Positions 25,598 to 34,773 of a stretch of DNA of 64,000 nt are shown one piece after another. Each line of letters opens with the position of its first letter. Positions within the stretch are counted from its first letter, which is position 1. The notes below the pieces were generated by a model. It saw only the letters and a program-made list of their open reading frames with translations. It was not told where the DNA came from and searched no databases. This DNA is from Pedobacter sp. Hv1 (GTDB taxonomy: Bacteria > Bacteroidota > Bacteroidia > Sphingobacteriales > Sphingobacteriaceae): positions 1-64,000 of the forward strand of contig NZ_LLWP01000003.1 in assembly GCF_001412215.1 (NCBI RefSeq). Reading direction: 5' to 3'. The position numbers and the translations under genes are program-made.

Positions 25598-26188
25598 ATG
25601 AAAAAACCAAATTTAATACCACTCCAAGCCTCAATTAAAGTAATGTTAAGCCTATTGTTTATAATGGGTTTACAAAATGTTTCGGCCCAACAAAAAATTG
25701 GACACATTGATTCTCAAACTGTTTATAGTTTAATGCCCGAATTTAAAACGGCACAAACAAGTTTAGATCTGATTAACAAAACCAAAACGGCCGAACTGAA
25801 CAAAATGAAAACCGAAATTCAGACAAAATACGATCAAGGTGTAGCTAAAAACAAAACCTTAAGCGAAGCCAATAAAGATGTGGTATTAAAAGAATTGCAG
25901 GTGATGGATAACGAATTGGAAAGCCTAAAAAAACGATTGGAAACTTCTTATCAAAAAGCCGAACAAGACATTGCTGCAAAAGAGACCGAATTGTTTACCC
26001 CAATTAGAACCAAATTTATCAATGCCGTAAAACTTGTATCGAAAGAAAAAGGCTTGGCCTACGTTTTTGATATTTCGAAAAACCAAGACAATAACCTATT
26101 GGCATGGGATGATGGGATTGACATTACCAATGCTGTAAAAGATAAACTGGGTATAGTTGCAGCCGCTGCGGGTACTACCAAGAAATAA
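25598..26188 (+). CDS. OmpH/Skp-family periplasmic chaperone-like protein
   Basis: 196 residues from the ATG at 25598, giving a signal peptide that ends VSAQQ; an upstream ATG at 25547 adds 17 residues before it. KIGHIDSQTVYSLMPEF is the typical OmpH start, followed by a long charged coiled coil (about 60-150) and a C-terminal 'VSKEKGLAYVFDI' strand. Skp-like proteins hold unfolded outer-membrane proteins in the periplasm. It is a single gene with a terminator hairpin 40 bp after its stop. Confidence 0.88.
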   Translation: MKKPNLIPLQASIKVMLSLLFIMGLQNVSAQQKIGHIDSQTVYSLMPEFKTAQTSLDLINKTKTAELNKMKTEIQTKYDQGVAKNKTLSEANKDVVLKELQVMDNELESLKKRLETSYQKAEQDIAAKETELFTPIRTKFINAVKLVSKEKGLAYVFDISKNQDNNLLAWDDGIDITNAVKDKLGIVAAAAGTTKK

Positions 26189-26511
26189 AACAATCTTATT
26201 AAAACGAGAGCTACTTTTTTGAGCAATAAAAAAGCGTTCGACTAAGTAGTTGAACGCTTTCTGATAATACACCATCGCTATTTAGGTATAGCAATCTTTT
26301 ATTATTGGTTTATCATTCTTTTATCAACCAAACTGCTAGGTAAGAGAAAAATGGTTTTTATGAAGACAAACTACAATATGGCGTTTATTATTTGGTCAAT
26401 GGTTTTCTAAGATTATTTAATTTTGTCAAAAGTTAATATCTTATTTTGATCTTCAACAACCAATTGGCTATCTGTTAATTTCAAAATTTTATAAGTAATT
26501 GTTTGAGCCTC
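26189..26511. other. Intergenic stretch without a gene
   Basis: Apart from the terminator at 26229-26262 and a short ttatttggtcaatggtttt repeat-like piece near 26388, nothing is recognised here. Confidence 0.5.
26229..26262 (+). terminator. Intrinsic terminator after OmpH-like gene
   Basis: aaagcgttcgact / agttgaacgcttt form a stem of 13 pairs including one G-T, with loop aagt (26231-26260), 40 bp past the stop. The A-run before and T-rich run after suit termination on either strand. Confidence 0.7.
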
Positions 26512-27471
26512 TTATTTTTTTACTGGTTTGCCATCAATCTCATAAGGCATCAATTGTATATCCGCCAAATAATTGGCAAGTAAAAGGTCTTCTGGAGCTG
26601 TATTTATCTGCCCTTTATTGCTATACCGAAAATGATAGGTAAACGCACCACTTACAATACCAGTGCCTGGTATGTAGGCAAATCGGTCTATCCCCCTTTC
26701 GTTGTTTTTTCCATCAATCATCCACGATGCCAAGGTCCAAAATTTATAAGCAGTTTCTCCATTAATCATTATACTATTGTTTCTAAGCAAGATGGGCTGA
26801 TTGTAAGCATAATGCCAATTATAATAATCGGGGCCACTACCTGAGTTAAAAGAAGGATGATTAAATCGCTTTTGATACTCTTCCTCAAATTTTTTCAATG
26901 AAAAGACTGGAATTTCAATATTAATCTCAAAAATCTGGCTTTGATTAGGAAAAACATTAAATATATACCATTCAGACTTACTAGGATCAATTTTTTGCAA
27001 TCCAAAATACTCCATCAAGGTCGGGCTTGAAGGCGTATAGTACTTACCCTCAATTTTGATAATCGGCTTAATATCTTCTCTCTTAAATTTTGAGGCTTCT
27101 GTTTCTCTATCTATCCCTTTCATATAAAATGATTGTGCAAAACGATCAATAGCAGTATAATATTGCTTATAAAGCGTATCAGGTGTAATCAATTTATGCT
27201 TTATAGTATCCAATTTAATCTCTTGCCACTTTGGCACCCTGTATCCCATATCTGGCAATGCCGTAAAAAGGGTAATCATATTGGTATCTGCACCAAAAAA
27301 AACGTTGAAAAGTTCTGCCTTATAATTTCCATCAGCACACTTGACATGGTTAAATCTGAAACCTTTCTCCTGCCCTTTTTCTAATAAAAAATAAATGGCC
27401 TTACTTTGTGCATTTAGTTCTGTAACAGTTGCGAATACCAACAACATTAACGCTATTACTCCTCTTTTCAT
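26512..27471 (-). CDS. Secreted protein of unknown function
   Basis: 319 residues with a signal peptide (MKRGVIALMLLVFATVTELNAQ). The mature protein is rich in aromatic residues (YYNWHYAYNQP, AYKFWTLASWMID) and has no recognised catalytic motif. It is followed on the plus side by the OmpH terminator and preceded by three more minus-strand genes of unknown function. Confidence 0.6.
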   Translation of the reverse strand: MKRGVIALMLLVFATVTELNAQSKAIYFLLEKGQEKGFRFNHVKCADGNYKAELFNVFFGADTNMITLFTALPDMGYRVPKWQEIKLDTIKHKLITPDTLYKQYYTAIDRFAQSFYMKGIDRETEASKFKREDIKPIIKIEGKYYTPSSPTLMEYFGLQKIDPSKSEWYIFNVFPNQSQIFEINIEIPVFSLKKFEEEYQKRFNHPSFNSGSGPDYYNWHYAYNQPILLRNNSIMINGETAYKFWTLASWMIDGKNNERGIDRFAYIPGTGIVSGAFTYHFRYSNKGQINTAPEDLLLANYLADIQLMPYEIDGKPVKK

Positions 27472-27585
27472 AACTGTGTATTTAAGGACATTTAGTTTCA
27501 GTAAGCTACTCCTCCTGTCAAAGCTTGCCTGAATTTATAACCCATGGCACTTACAGACAAGGACCATGGGTTAAATTATTTTTTA

Positions 27586-28014
27586 TCAATCTACGGTCCT
27601 TTTATCAACTAACCAATGAATTAGTCCGGCAAATAGAAAACTATAGGGTATAAAATAAGCTAAATAGTAAATGTTTTTCCAGTAAGGATAAAACCTTACA
27701 TTAACAAAACAGCCCACCATACATATCATTATCACCATTACTGAAAGAAAAATACACGTTTTACGTAGATAGTTAAATTTCTGTGGACCAATTTTTAAAA
27801 GAATCAAATTATAGGGTAGCAATATCAGTATTAAAAAAATTAGCGGGTTAATAATTATTCTCATAGTTACATCCAATTGAATATATTCCAACCATGATCC
27901 TGAGAATGAAGAATGGTCATTCAATATTTCAAATTTGACATAATCTCTCATTAACTGAATTAAGGTTTCTAAAACAAAAGCGAGAATTATATTTATGATG
28001 ATTCTTTTTTTCAT
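27586..28014 (-). CDS. Four-helix membrane protein of unknown function
   Basis: 142 residues with hydrophobic segments at about 5-18, 50-72, 82-105 and 112-134. Several conserved-looking aromatic and Arg residues lie between them, but no family is recognised. It is 61 bp from the small membrane gene at 28076 and may share its transcript. Confidence 0.5.
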   Translation of the reverse strand: MKKRIIINIILAFVLETLIQLMRDYVKFEILNDHSSFSGSWLEYIQLDVTMRIIINPLIFLILILLPYNLILLKIGPQKFNYLRKTCIFLSVMVIMICMVGCFVNVRFYPYWKNIYYLAYFIPYSFLFAGLIHWLVDKRTVD

Positions 28015-28075
28015 TTCGACAAAAAATAACTGCTATTTAAAGCAACAACTGTATTTTATTTCTTGCTATTATTAA

Positions 28076-28444
28076 TTAGAATATATAAGTATTGATAATT
28101 TTAGCTGCAAAAAGTATAATAATTGATAGCGTGGCCAAAATAATACCAATTTTGTATTTTGTATTTGCTTTTAACTTATAACCTAATGGCAACAATGAAC
28201 AGGCAAATATTGAAAGAAAGTATAAAAAAGTGAAAGCCGAACTAAAGAATTGAGGCAAACCTGAAAGATGCTCAACATTCTTACCAATCATTTCTGTTTG
28301 AACTGGGGGCCCAAATAGACCACCTTTTATCAAATTCATAACCGTAACAAATCCCCCAAAAGGAAAGAAAAGCCAAAAGATAGATTGGATAAGGCATATT
28401 ATAAAAGCAATATAGAATAATATTTTTGTTTTCATTTTTATCAA
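28076..28444 (-). CDS. Small membrane protein of unknown function
   Basis: 122 residues, about three to four transmembrane segments (5-24, 25-40, 60-85, 97-118). It starts 5 bp after the stop of the lipoprotein gene and is probably co-transcribed with it. No family assignment. Confidence 0.5.
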   Translation of the reverse strand: MIKMKTKILFYIAFIICLIQSIFWLFFPFGGFVTVMNLIKGGLFGPPVQTEMIGKNVEHLSGLPQFFSSAFTFLYFLSIFACSLLPLGYKLKANTKYKIGIILATLSIIILFAAKIINTYIF

Positions 28445-28449
28445 TTTAA

Positions 28450-30237
28450 CTAATCTTTACAATCTTTAGACAATGTACGATAGGGTTTTCTTCCAGCCAT
28501 AACATCCTTAACAATATCCCAATTTGGTCTTTTAATTTCCGCATTATTTACACTAGCACTTCCATTATTGGCTTTAACAAAATTAGTAATAGCATTTTGA
28601 AAGCTTGTCCATAAAGCATCAGAAGCACTAAACGGAATACCAGATCCTGCCTTAAAAAAGTCTGGAATTTCTTGCATAGAAGTAACATCCCAACTTGTTA
28701 GTCTGTCAACTCCTTGGGTATAAAAAGTATAAGAACCATTATCATTTGCAGTATAGCCAAAATTACGATTACCACTTACTGGATGATCACCATACTTAGG
28801 TTCATGTATGGTGGTAAAAGTCCACTTATCGGCAGAAGAATAAGAAGTGATCACTGAACCATTTTCAGGACCAGGCATATCTATAGCTATAATTGAACCT
28901 AATGGTTCTGTAGAGTTCCATCTGGTCCTATCATCTATTCCATAAGCATTATAGGGACTAAAATTACTACCGTCTGTAAATGAGTTTAAATTTTTTCTAA
29001 TATAGTTCAGAAATTGACCTGGCCCTAGTCTTTGTCCATTTACTATAGGTAATTGTGTTATTGTTACAGAATAATAATCCATATTGACAACAGTACTATA
29101 GGCATCATCAATGTTTTGTATCCAGGCAATTCTTTTCTGCAATGCACCGTTGTTATTGGGAGTAGAAGATGCGAAATGATTTAAAGTGCTTATTATGCTT
29201 TGGTTTGGTGTAAATTTAGCTGTAGCTATCCACTTCTTTAAAATTTCACAGTTTACATCCCCAAAAAGAGCAAATGGTTTATTTGAAAGAGCATCTTTAA
29301 TCTGTTGTTCTGTGGGTACACACACCTCTACTCCAGTAGTACCGCCAATACAACCGCAGTCAGAGTTATAGGCTTCTCCATTCACAACTTCAAAACAATC
29401 CACATATACATCTCTTCCCCCAGGTGGGGCGCCTACAACAGGTCCACCAGTACAAATTCTATACAAAAAGCGAATCATCTCCCAGTAAGTCACGTTTCCA
29501 GATGCATCCTTTTCTATATATACCTCATATACATTATCGCAGTTTTCGCCGTCGTCAAATACAGGGTCAATGGCACTAATTGTTCTATCGTTACCTGATA
29601 TGGCCGATACCTTTGCTTTATTAGTTGAACTTCCATCTTTGGTCTGTTGTAGCTTAACACTCATGGCAGCAGGTTTTTCTGAGATGCTCACCTCACCTTT
29701 GGCAGCAACACCATTTTTATAATACTTGCCTTTGGCCTCCTTATACTCTAAATTGTAATTAACTATCGATCCTGTAAAACCAATAGACTCTGGACTTACC
29801 TGTCCGTTGGCCAGTTCATTACCATGGGCTGCTATCATTTCTGGTGAGGCAAAAACTTCAGTAATCTTACCAGCAGTAATCTCTCCCTCGTTTTCAGTAA
29901 ACACCACTTTACGGATATAATTAACATCTTTAACATCAAGTTGATATACAGCAAGTGGAACACTGATAATGTGCTTATCATTAGCAATAGCTCCCGTCTG
30001 AGCATTTTCCCAAAGCGGTGGAAACTTTGCCTTTTTCTTTGACTTGGTACCAGTAGCACCATCTATGGAGGATAATTGGTTAGCTTTTGCAGAAAGTAGA
30101 GCTGTCTGTTTGTCGTAAAACTGCTTAGTCTTGTCTAACAATGTAGCACTTGGAGTCTCTAGACTCATTCTTAATTCTTTTTTACAAGAAGAGACCAGAA
30201 CAGTTAAAAAAGTAATTAGGTAAATTGTTTTTTTCAT
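28450..30237 (-). CDS. Large lipoprotein of unknown function
   Basis: 595 residues. The lipobox VSSC (MKKTIYLITFLTVLVSSCKK) marks an outer-membrane or surface lipoprotein. A polar N-terminal half is followed by a Gly/Cys-containing segment (DGENCDNVYEVYIEKD ... VYVDCFEVVNGEAYNSDCGCIGG) with six Cys that could form disulfides. The C-terminal part is rich in aromatic and Asn residues. No domain is recognised. First gene of a three-gene minus-strand group. Confidence 0.6.
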   Translation of the reverse strand: MKKTIYLITFLTVLVSSCKKELRMSLETPSATLLDKTKQFYDKQTALLSAKANQLSSIDGATGTKSKKKAKFPPLWENAQTGAIANDKHIISVPLAVYQLDVKDVNYIRKVVFTENEGEITAGKITEVFASPEMIAAHGNELANGQVSPESIGFTGSIVNYNLEYKEAKGKYYKNGVAAKGEVSISEKPAAMSVKLQQTKDGSSTNKAKVSAISGNDRTISAIDPVFDDGENCDNVYEVYIEKDASGNVTYWEMIRFLYRICTGGPVVGAPPGGRDVYVDCFEVVNGEAYNSDCGCIGGTTGVEVCVPTEQQIKDALSNKPFALFGDVNCEILKKWIATAKFTPNQSIISTLNHFASSTPNNNGALQKRIAWIQNIDDAYSTVVNMDYYSVTITQLPIVNGQRLGPGQFLNYIRKNLNSFTDGSNFSPYNAYGIDDRTRWNSTEPLGSIIAIDMPGPENGSVITSYSSADKWTFTTIHEPKYGDHPVSGNRNFGYTANDNGSYTFYTQGVDRLTSWDVTSMQEIPDFFKAGSGIPFSASDALWTSFQNAITNFVKANNGSASVNNAEIKRPNWDIVKDVMAGRKPYRTLSKDCKD

Positions 30238-30475
30238 AGGTTAAGTTTAATTTGATTTGATAGAATGATGGCCAAAAATAGCCAATTCCATATCCTGGCC
30301 AAAATTATTGTACCAAAGGGTGTTATGGGAGTATGAAATGGCTTCTACAGTATATAACCTTAAGTTTGCAAGATCATTTTGAGTTTGAAATAGAAGTGGC
30401 TTCTAATCCAAAAGGATATAACTTCCCTTTGTAGCACAAGCTTCTCGTTTGTGCAATTAAAAAAATACTAGAAAA

Positions 30476-31114
30476 TCAACACGCAAAAATCTCATCCAAT
30501 ACAATCACTTTCTTTCCATCTGAGAAAACTTTGGGTGCTTTGGCCAATTTTTCGGCCAGTAAAGCAGTTGGCAATGGCCTAAATTTTCTAATTAAGCCTA
30601 TACTGTTCAATAATTTTAATACAGCGGCAGAAATGCGTTCGCCCAGTCTGTCGGTATTTTGGCGCAACAAAAGCCCAGGCCTAAAAATAATGTATTGAGC
30701 GAAGCCAAGTTTGCCAATCTCTTCTTCTAGCTGGCCTTTTAGTTTGGAGTAAAATACGCTACTTGTTGCAGATGCCCCATAAGCAGATAATAAAACAACC
30801 TTGGCAACACCGTTATTTTTGGCAATTTCTGCAAACTGTAAGGGTATTTGGTAGTCTATATGGCGTTGGTTCTGCTTACTGCCCGCTACTTTAAGCGTGG
30901 TGCCAAGGCAAGAGAACAATACATCACCGTTAATATGTACAGACACGTTTTGCAACTGATCGAAATCGGTTACCACCTGTACTAATTTTGGGTGCACCAA
31001 GCTATCGGTACGCCGAACAAAGGTAACTACCTCTGTATAGTAAGAGTCGTTTAACAGTACATTAACCAGGTCTTTGCCGGTAGCTCCTGTGGCTCCAATA
31101 ACTAGCGCTTTCAT
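30476..31114 (-). CDS. NAD(P)-binding Rossmann protein (NmrA/HTATIP2-like)
   Basis: 212 residues from the ATG at 31114, which places the nucleotide-binding loop GATGATGKDLV at the start; the upstream frame adds 28 residues unlike the family. VLFSCLGTTLKVAGSK and VVLLSAYGASATSSVFYSKLKGQLEEEI (Tyr-x3-Lys) match short atypical SDRs of the oxidoreductase HTATIP2/YbjT type. The substrate is unknown. It lies next to a RibD-like gene on the same strand. Confidence 0.82.
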   Translation of the reverse strand: MKALVIGATGATGKDLVNVLLNDSYYTEVVTFVRRTDSLVHPKLVQVVTDFDQLQNVSVHINGDVLFSCLGTTLKVAGSKQNQRHIDYQIPLQFAEIAKNNGVAKVVLLSAYGASATSSVFYSKLKGQLEEEIGKLGFAQYIIFRPGLLLRQNTDRLGERISAAVLKLLNSIGLIRKFRPLPTALLAEKLAKAPKVFSDGKKVIVLDEIFAC

Positions 31115-31227
31115 CTTTTTTACTTTAAAATTACTCAAATAAATGATTAAAGCCTGAGATAAGATTGTTACCCTCTTGGTGTTATTAAAAACACCCAAAA
31201 ATTAAGGCTACAACAATAGTTAGCAAA

Positions 31228-31797
31228 TTAGCTTTTTAGTACACCCAAGTGGCGGTAGGTATTGAGCAGCACCCCTGTTGGCGTGCTTGCCGTACTCACA
31301 AACTCGAGTTGGCGGGCATCAAAACTGTCTGCAAGTAAACGTTTACCCTTGCCTAGTAATACTGGGTATACAATCAAGATCACTTCATCTACCAAGCCTG
31401 CATTGAGCAGTACAGACGTTAACGAGATGCTGCCACAAAGTACCAGATCTGGCCCTTCTGTTAGCTTGAGTTGGTGCAACTCTGCTATCATGTCCTGCCC
31501 CAAGGCCTGTACTGGCCCCCATTGTAGCTGCTCTGGCCTATGGGTTACCACGTATTTTGTTGCAGCGTTAATGCCGTTGGCCATCGGAAAATCGCCTGCA
31601 TTTGGCCAGTAGCCTAAAAACTCATCGTAGGTGTTGCGGCCCAACAGCAAATCGAAGTTAGTACCATAGGCTGCTAAAAGCATAGCCATGCCGGCAGGGG
31701 TACGATATGGTGTGGTCCAGCCGCCATAAGTATAGTTTTTGTCGTGCTCAATTACCCCATCAATAGAGATATGTTCGAAAATTCTGATCTTTCTCAT
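31228..31797 (-). CDS. Dihydrofolate-reductase-like (RibD C-terminal) protein
   Basis: 189 residues, second member of the family in the window. RKIRIFEHISIDGVIEHD, LLLGRNTYDEFLGYWP and LVLCGSISLTSVLLNAGLVDEVILIVYPVLLGKGKRLL give the DHFR-like fold. The same Gly-x-x-x-Leu and Gly-Lys-Gly-Lys-Arg pattern is in the copy at 23964-24497, though the two are divergent. The reaction is unknown. Confidence 0.85.
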   Translation of the reverse strand: MRKIRIFEHISIDGVIEHDKNYTYGGWTTPYRTPAGMAMLLAAYGTNFDLLLGRNTYDEFLGYWPNAGDFPMANGINAATKYVVTHRPEQLQWGPVQALGQDMIAELHQLKLTEGPDLVLCGSISLTSVLLNAGLVDEVILIVYPVLLGKGKRLLADSFDARQLEFVSTASTPTGVLLNTYRHLGVLKS

Positions 31798-31985
31798 GTT
31801 GTTGTTTTTAGTTGAAATGATTACCCAAATTTAAGGTTACGCAGATACACATGTAGGGTGCAATTCCGACAATATGAGGGGGTTAGTTAACTATAGCAGT
31901 TATAATCAACAGCTATTTCAATTATGTGTAACTTTAATCAATTGCCTAATTCAATTAAGGACGATGGCGCTGATGAATATATTAA

Positions 31986-32441
31986 ATGATGGCAAAAAAT
32001 AATTTACTCCGAATGGACAATGTAGGGATTGTAGTAGAATCTCTGGATGAAGCGATCTCTTTTTTTACAGAGATAGGCCTAAAGCTCGAAGGGCGGGCAT
32101 CGATAACAGGAGAATGGACTGGTCGTGTTACTGGTTTGGGCAATCAGAACGTAGAAATTGCCATGATGGTTACCCCCGATGGTCATAGCCGGCTCGAGCT
32201 TTCACGATTTCTGAGCCCAGCTATTGTATCCGATCATAGAAATGCTCCGGTAAATGCCCTTGGTTACCTACGGGTAATGTTTACCGTTGAGGATGTGAAT
32301 GAGTTGGTAGCGAGACTTACCAAACATGGCGCCCAACTTGTTGGCGAAGTAGTTAACTACGAAAACACCTATCGGCTGTGCTACATTAGGGCAAAAGATG
32401 GGCTGCTAATTGGTTTAGCAGAACAACTTGGTGATAAATGA
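31986..32441 (+). CDS. VOC (glyoxalase/bleomycin-resistance fold) protein
   Basis: 151 residues. NVGIVVESLDEAISFFTEIGLKLEGRA begins the first beta-alpha-beta unit, and GYLRVMFTVEDVNELVARLTKHGAQLVGE the second. A C-terminal 'YIRAKDGLLIGLAEQLG' carries the typical late Glu. Metal-site residues are only partly visible. Start is at 31986; a second Met follows immediately. No linked partner gene tells the substrate. Confidence 0.85.
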   Translation: MMAKNNLLRMDNVGIVVESLDEAISFFTEIGLKLEGRASITGEWTGRVTGLGNQNVEIAMMVTPDGHSRLELSRFLSPAIVSDHRNAPVNALGYLRVMFTVEDVNELVARLTKHGAQLVGEVVNYENTYRLCYIRAKDGLLIGLAEQLGDK

Positions 32442-32535
32442 TGGTATGCATAAACAAGTGAGGCGTATTGTACGGGAAATAACTAAACACCCATCAATTA
32501 ATTGTGGTTAACGCAATTGCTTTATAATTGAGGTT

Positions 32536-33429
32536 TTGAAAAACAAACACGATTTGTTTAACTTTAATTATTCTGATATCTATCTTAACCTCCGCTCTCA
32601 AATGGAACCACTAATTGACGTAAACCTTATAGAAAGCACCTTGCAAAAGCTTACAGAACTTGGTGCGATGTTAAAAGATGATCAAACGGCGCATAAATAT
32701 TCCAATGCTTATATTTTGGAAATGATTGACAATGCCGATCGTAACCTTAAAGTGCTGAATACCGTTAATAAAGATTTCGTCAATGCACACAAAAAAGAAC
32801 CAAAAGCATGGGAGCACTCAACAGCAGATGCGCTAAAGGGCTATTTTGATGAAATGGACAAGGTATCGAAAAATTTTCAAACATTAAAGGAGATTACCAG
32901 CGACCTTTCTGACCCTAAAAAGGTTGACAAAGAATTTGAACAATTGAACTCAAGAGAGAAGTATGATGGTCACAAGGCTGCTAAATATGCCAGCACGTTT
33001 ATAGCTAATGCATATGCGCTTGATCAAATTTTAGCAAATAATATGCACCTAAAACTGTCTAGGAAAAGAAAATTTGCACAGCGGATGATCCGGATCTATT
33101 TTAAGATCAAAAACTTAAGTTCCTCGATACTCACTATTTTCGTCTGTACACTGATTGGCTTTTTATTCGAAGCATTAATGGGTGATTTGTTTCCGAATAC
33201 CGCATCTCTAGCTATCGTATTTTTTGTAGCCTTAATCGGTGCATTTATCATCAATAAGCCAATAGAACACAATAGTCAGCTATTTTTCTGGAAACAAGCC
33301 AGGACTCATACCTCTCAGACTTTAATTCAATTGAATATTCTCACAAAGCAAATTTTATTGATACAAGAATTTCAGCTAAGACATGCAAAAAACAGTCTTG
33401 TTTTAGCTGACACGGAGGAAAGTAAATAA
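32536..33429 (+). CDS. Membrane protein with helical N-terminal domain
   Basis: 297 residues from a TTG codon at 32536; the first ATG (32602, MEPLIDVNL) would drop 22 residues. The first 190 residues are helical and charged. Two transmembrane segments follow (about 198-218 and 224-243), then a soluble helix. No family is recognised. The layout (long helical domain, TM hairpin, short tail) resembles some membrane-associated effector modules, but there is no partner gene to support that. A strong terminator follows. Confidence 0.55.
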   Translation: MKNKHDLFNFNYSDIYLNLRSQMEPLIDVNLIESTLQKLTELGAMLKDDQTAHKYSNAYILEMIDNADRNLKVLNTVNKDFVNAHKKEPKAWEHSTADALKGYFDEMDKVSKNFQTLKEITSDLSDPKKVDKEFEQLNSREKYDGHKAAKYASTFIANAYALDQILANNMHLKLSRKRKFAQRMIRIYFKIKNLSSSILTIFVCTLIGFLFEALMGDLFPNTASLAIVFFVALIGAFIINKPIEHNSQLFFWKQARTHTSQTLIQLNILTKQILLIQEFQLRHAKNSLVLADTEESK

Positions 33430-33431
33430 AG

Positions 33432-33472
33432 CACAAACTCCCGCTCTACTTATCGTAAAGCGGGAGTTTGTG
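33432..33472 (+). terminator. Strong hairpin after the membrane protein gene
   Basis: Perfect 14-bp stem cacaaactcccgct / agcgggagtttgtg with a 13-nt loop, 3 bp after the stop at 33429. The following sequence is not a clear T-run, but it lies between convergent genes. Confidence 0.75.
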
Positions 33473-33552
33473 AAACCTACACGTTGAGCTTTTTTTAAAA
33501 GTTAGCACTTACAACTTGGTTATAGGTTTTATTTAAGACGGTAAACCTTGTT

Positions 33553-34668
33553 CTATTTAGGATTCTCTATTAATTGGATAATTTGCTTTGCTACACCACT
33601 AGACGATTGAAAATTTTGTCCGGTAATAATTCTTCCATCTACTTCAACGTGCCCAACATTTCTGCCCGAAAACTTAAATGTTCCGCCTCTTTCTTCTATT
33701 GTTTTCTGAATGAGAAATGGAAAGTGCTTAAAATATTCATCAGTCTGTTTCTCGTAATGATCTGGGTAGCCACTTATTCTTTTTCCGTTAACCAAGTATT
33801 TTCCGTCTTTGGTTTTTAAATGGGCAATACCAGCCGTGCCATGGCAAACTGAAGATATAATACCCATATTATCTTCATATACCTTTAATGCGATCTGCTG
33901 AATTTCTTTATTTTCGGGCACTTGATACATTGCACTACCACCGCCAATGTAATGTACTGCTTTGTAATTTCTATAATCAGTTTCTGCAGGTTTTTGTGTG
34001 TGCGCCATGGCGTACATAAAAGCCTGATCAAACAAGTACTTTTTTTGTAAGGTATCAGACGTATTGATATAGGCCAAAGGAATACTTCCACCTTCGGGGC
34101 TTACAAAGTCTACAGTATAACCTTCGGTTGTAAAAGTATGGTAGGCATTTACAATTTCAACAAAACTGTTTCCTGTAGCAATGGTAGAGTTTCCATAGAA
34201 ATGTGCATTAGATACAATAAATAAGATGCGCTTGCCAGATTTATTTGTTGGCATACTGCTGGCCGATTTACTGATAATTTTCCACTCGCCCTTGAGTTTT
34301 TTAAGCAAAAACATATCCATAAATTCTTGCTTTTTGGTTGGTATCAGTATTTCTGCTTTGGCAATGGCTATGTCATTATAAATATCTATGGAAACAATTT
34401 TGCCCAAGCGGCCATTAAATGATCCTTGGTCTCCTTTTTTAAACCATTGTATATATTCAGTAGCTGGTACTACCCAAAGCGGTTTTTCGTTATGCTGTAG
34501 AAATAGATTAGCCTCTGGATAAAAAGCTTGGGCTATACTATCTGGCTGGTTGTAAGAAGTGCCTTTTAGATAAAATTCGATACATTTTTGAACAGCTGCC
34601 TGCTCAGATTGTGCAAATAGCAATGTTGCTTGTAAGATAAGCAATAAAGAAAGAAACATTTTTTTCAT
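33553..34668 (-). CDS. NTF2-like plus DJ-1/PfpI two-domain secreted protein
   Basis: 371 residues. A signal peptide ends LLFAQ (about 20). An NTF2-like / DUF4440-type domain covers about 22-130 (VQKCIEFYLKGTSYNQPDSIAQAFYPEANLFL). A DJ-1/PfpI (type 1 glutamine amidotransferase-like) domain covers about 145-368, with the elbow SSVCHGTAG (Cys-His, about residue 248) and Glu in VDFVSPEGG. The DJ-1 part resembles Hsp31-like chaperone/glyoxalases. Fusion with an exported NTF2 domain is unusual. The AraC-type regulator just upstream may control it. Confidence 0.82.
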   Translation of the reverse strand: MKKMFLSLLLILQATLLFAQSEQAAVQKCIEFYLKGTSYNQPDSIAQAFYPEANLFLQHNEKPLWVVPATEYIQWFKKGDQGSFNGRLGKIVSIDIYNDIAIAKAEILIPTKKQEFMDMFLLKKLKGEWKIISKSASSMPTNKSGKRILFIVSNAHFYGNSTIATGNSFVEIVNAYHTFTTEGYTVDFVSPEGGSIPLAYINTSDTLQKKYLFDQAFMYAMAHTQKPAETDYRNYKAVHYIGGGSAMYQVPENKEIQQIALKVYEDNMGIISSVCHGTAGIAHLKTKDGKYLVNGKRISGYPDHYEKQTDEYFKHFPFLIQKTIEERGGTFKFSGRNVGHVEVDGRIITGQNFQSSSGVAKQIIQLIENPK

Positions 34669-34773
34669 ATACTTTTTGAAGTTTTATTTGCAGCAAAACT
34701 ATTTGATGCGGCATTAAAAGCCGATACGAGTGTATGATAATGGAGTACTAGTGTATAAAACCGGAGTAAAAAC

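Noticed and set aside
32536..33429. Membrane-associated effector of a defence or signalling system
   Set aside because: The protein has a helical domain and a two-helix membrane anchor, but no cyclase, nuclease, TIR or other partner gene lies near it, so no system can be claimed.
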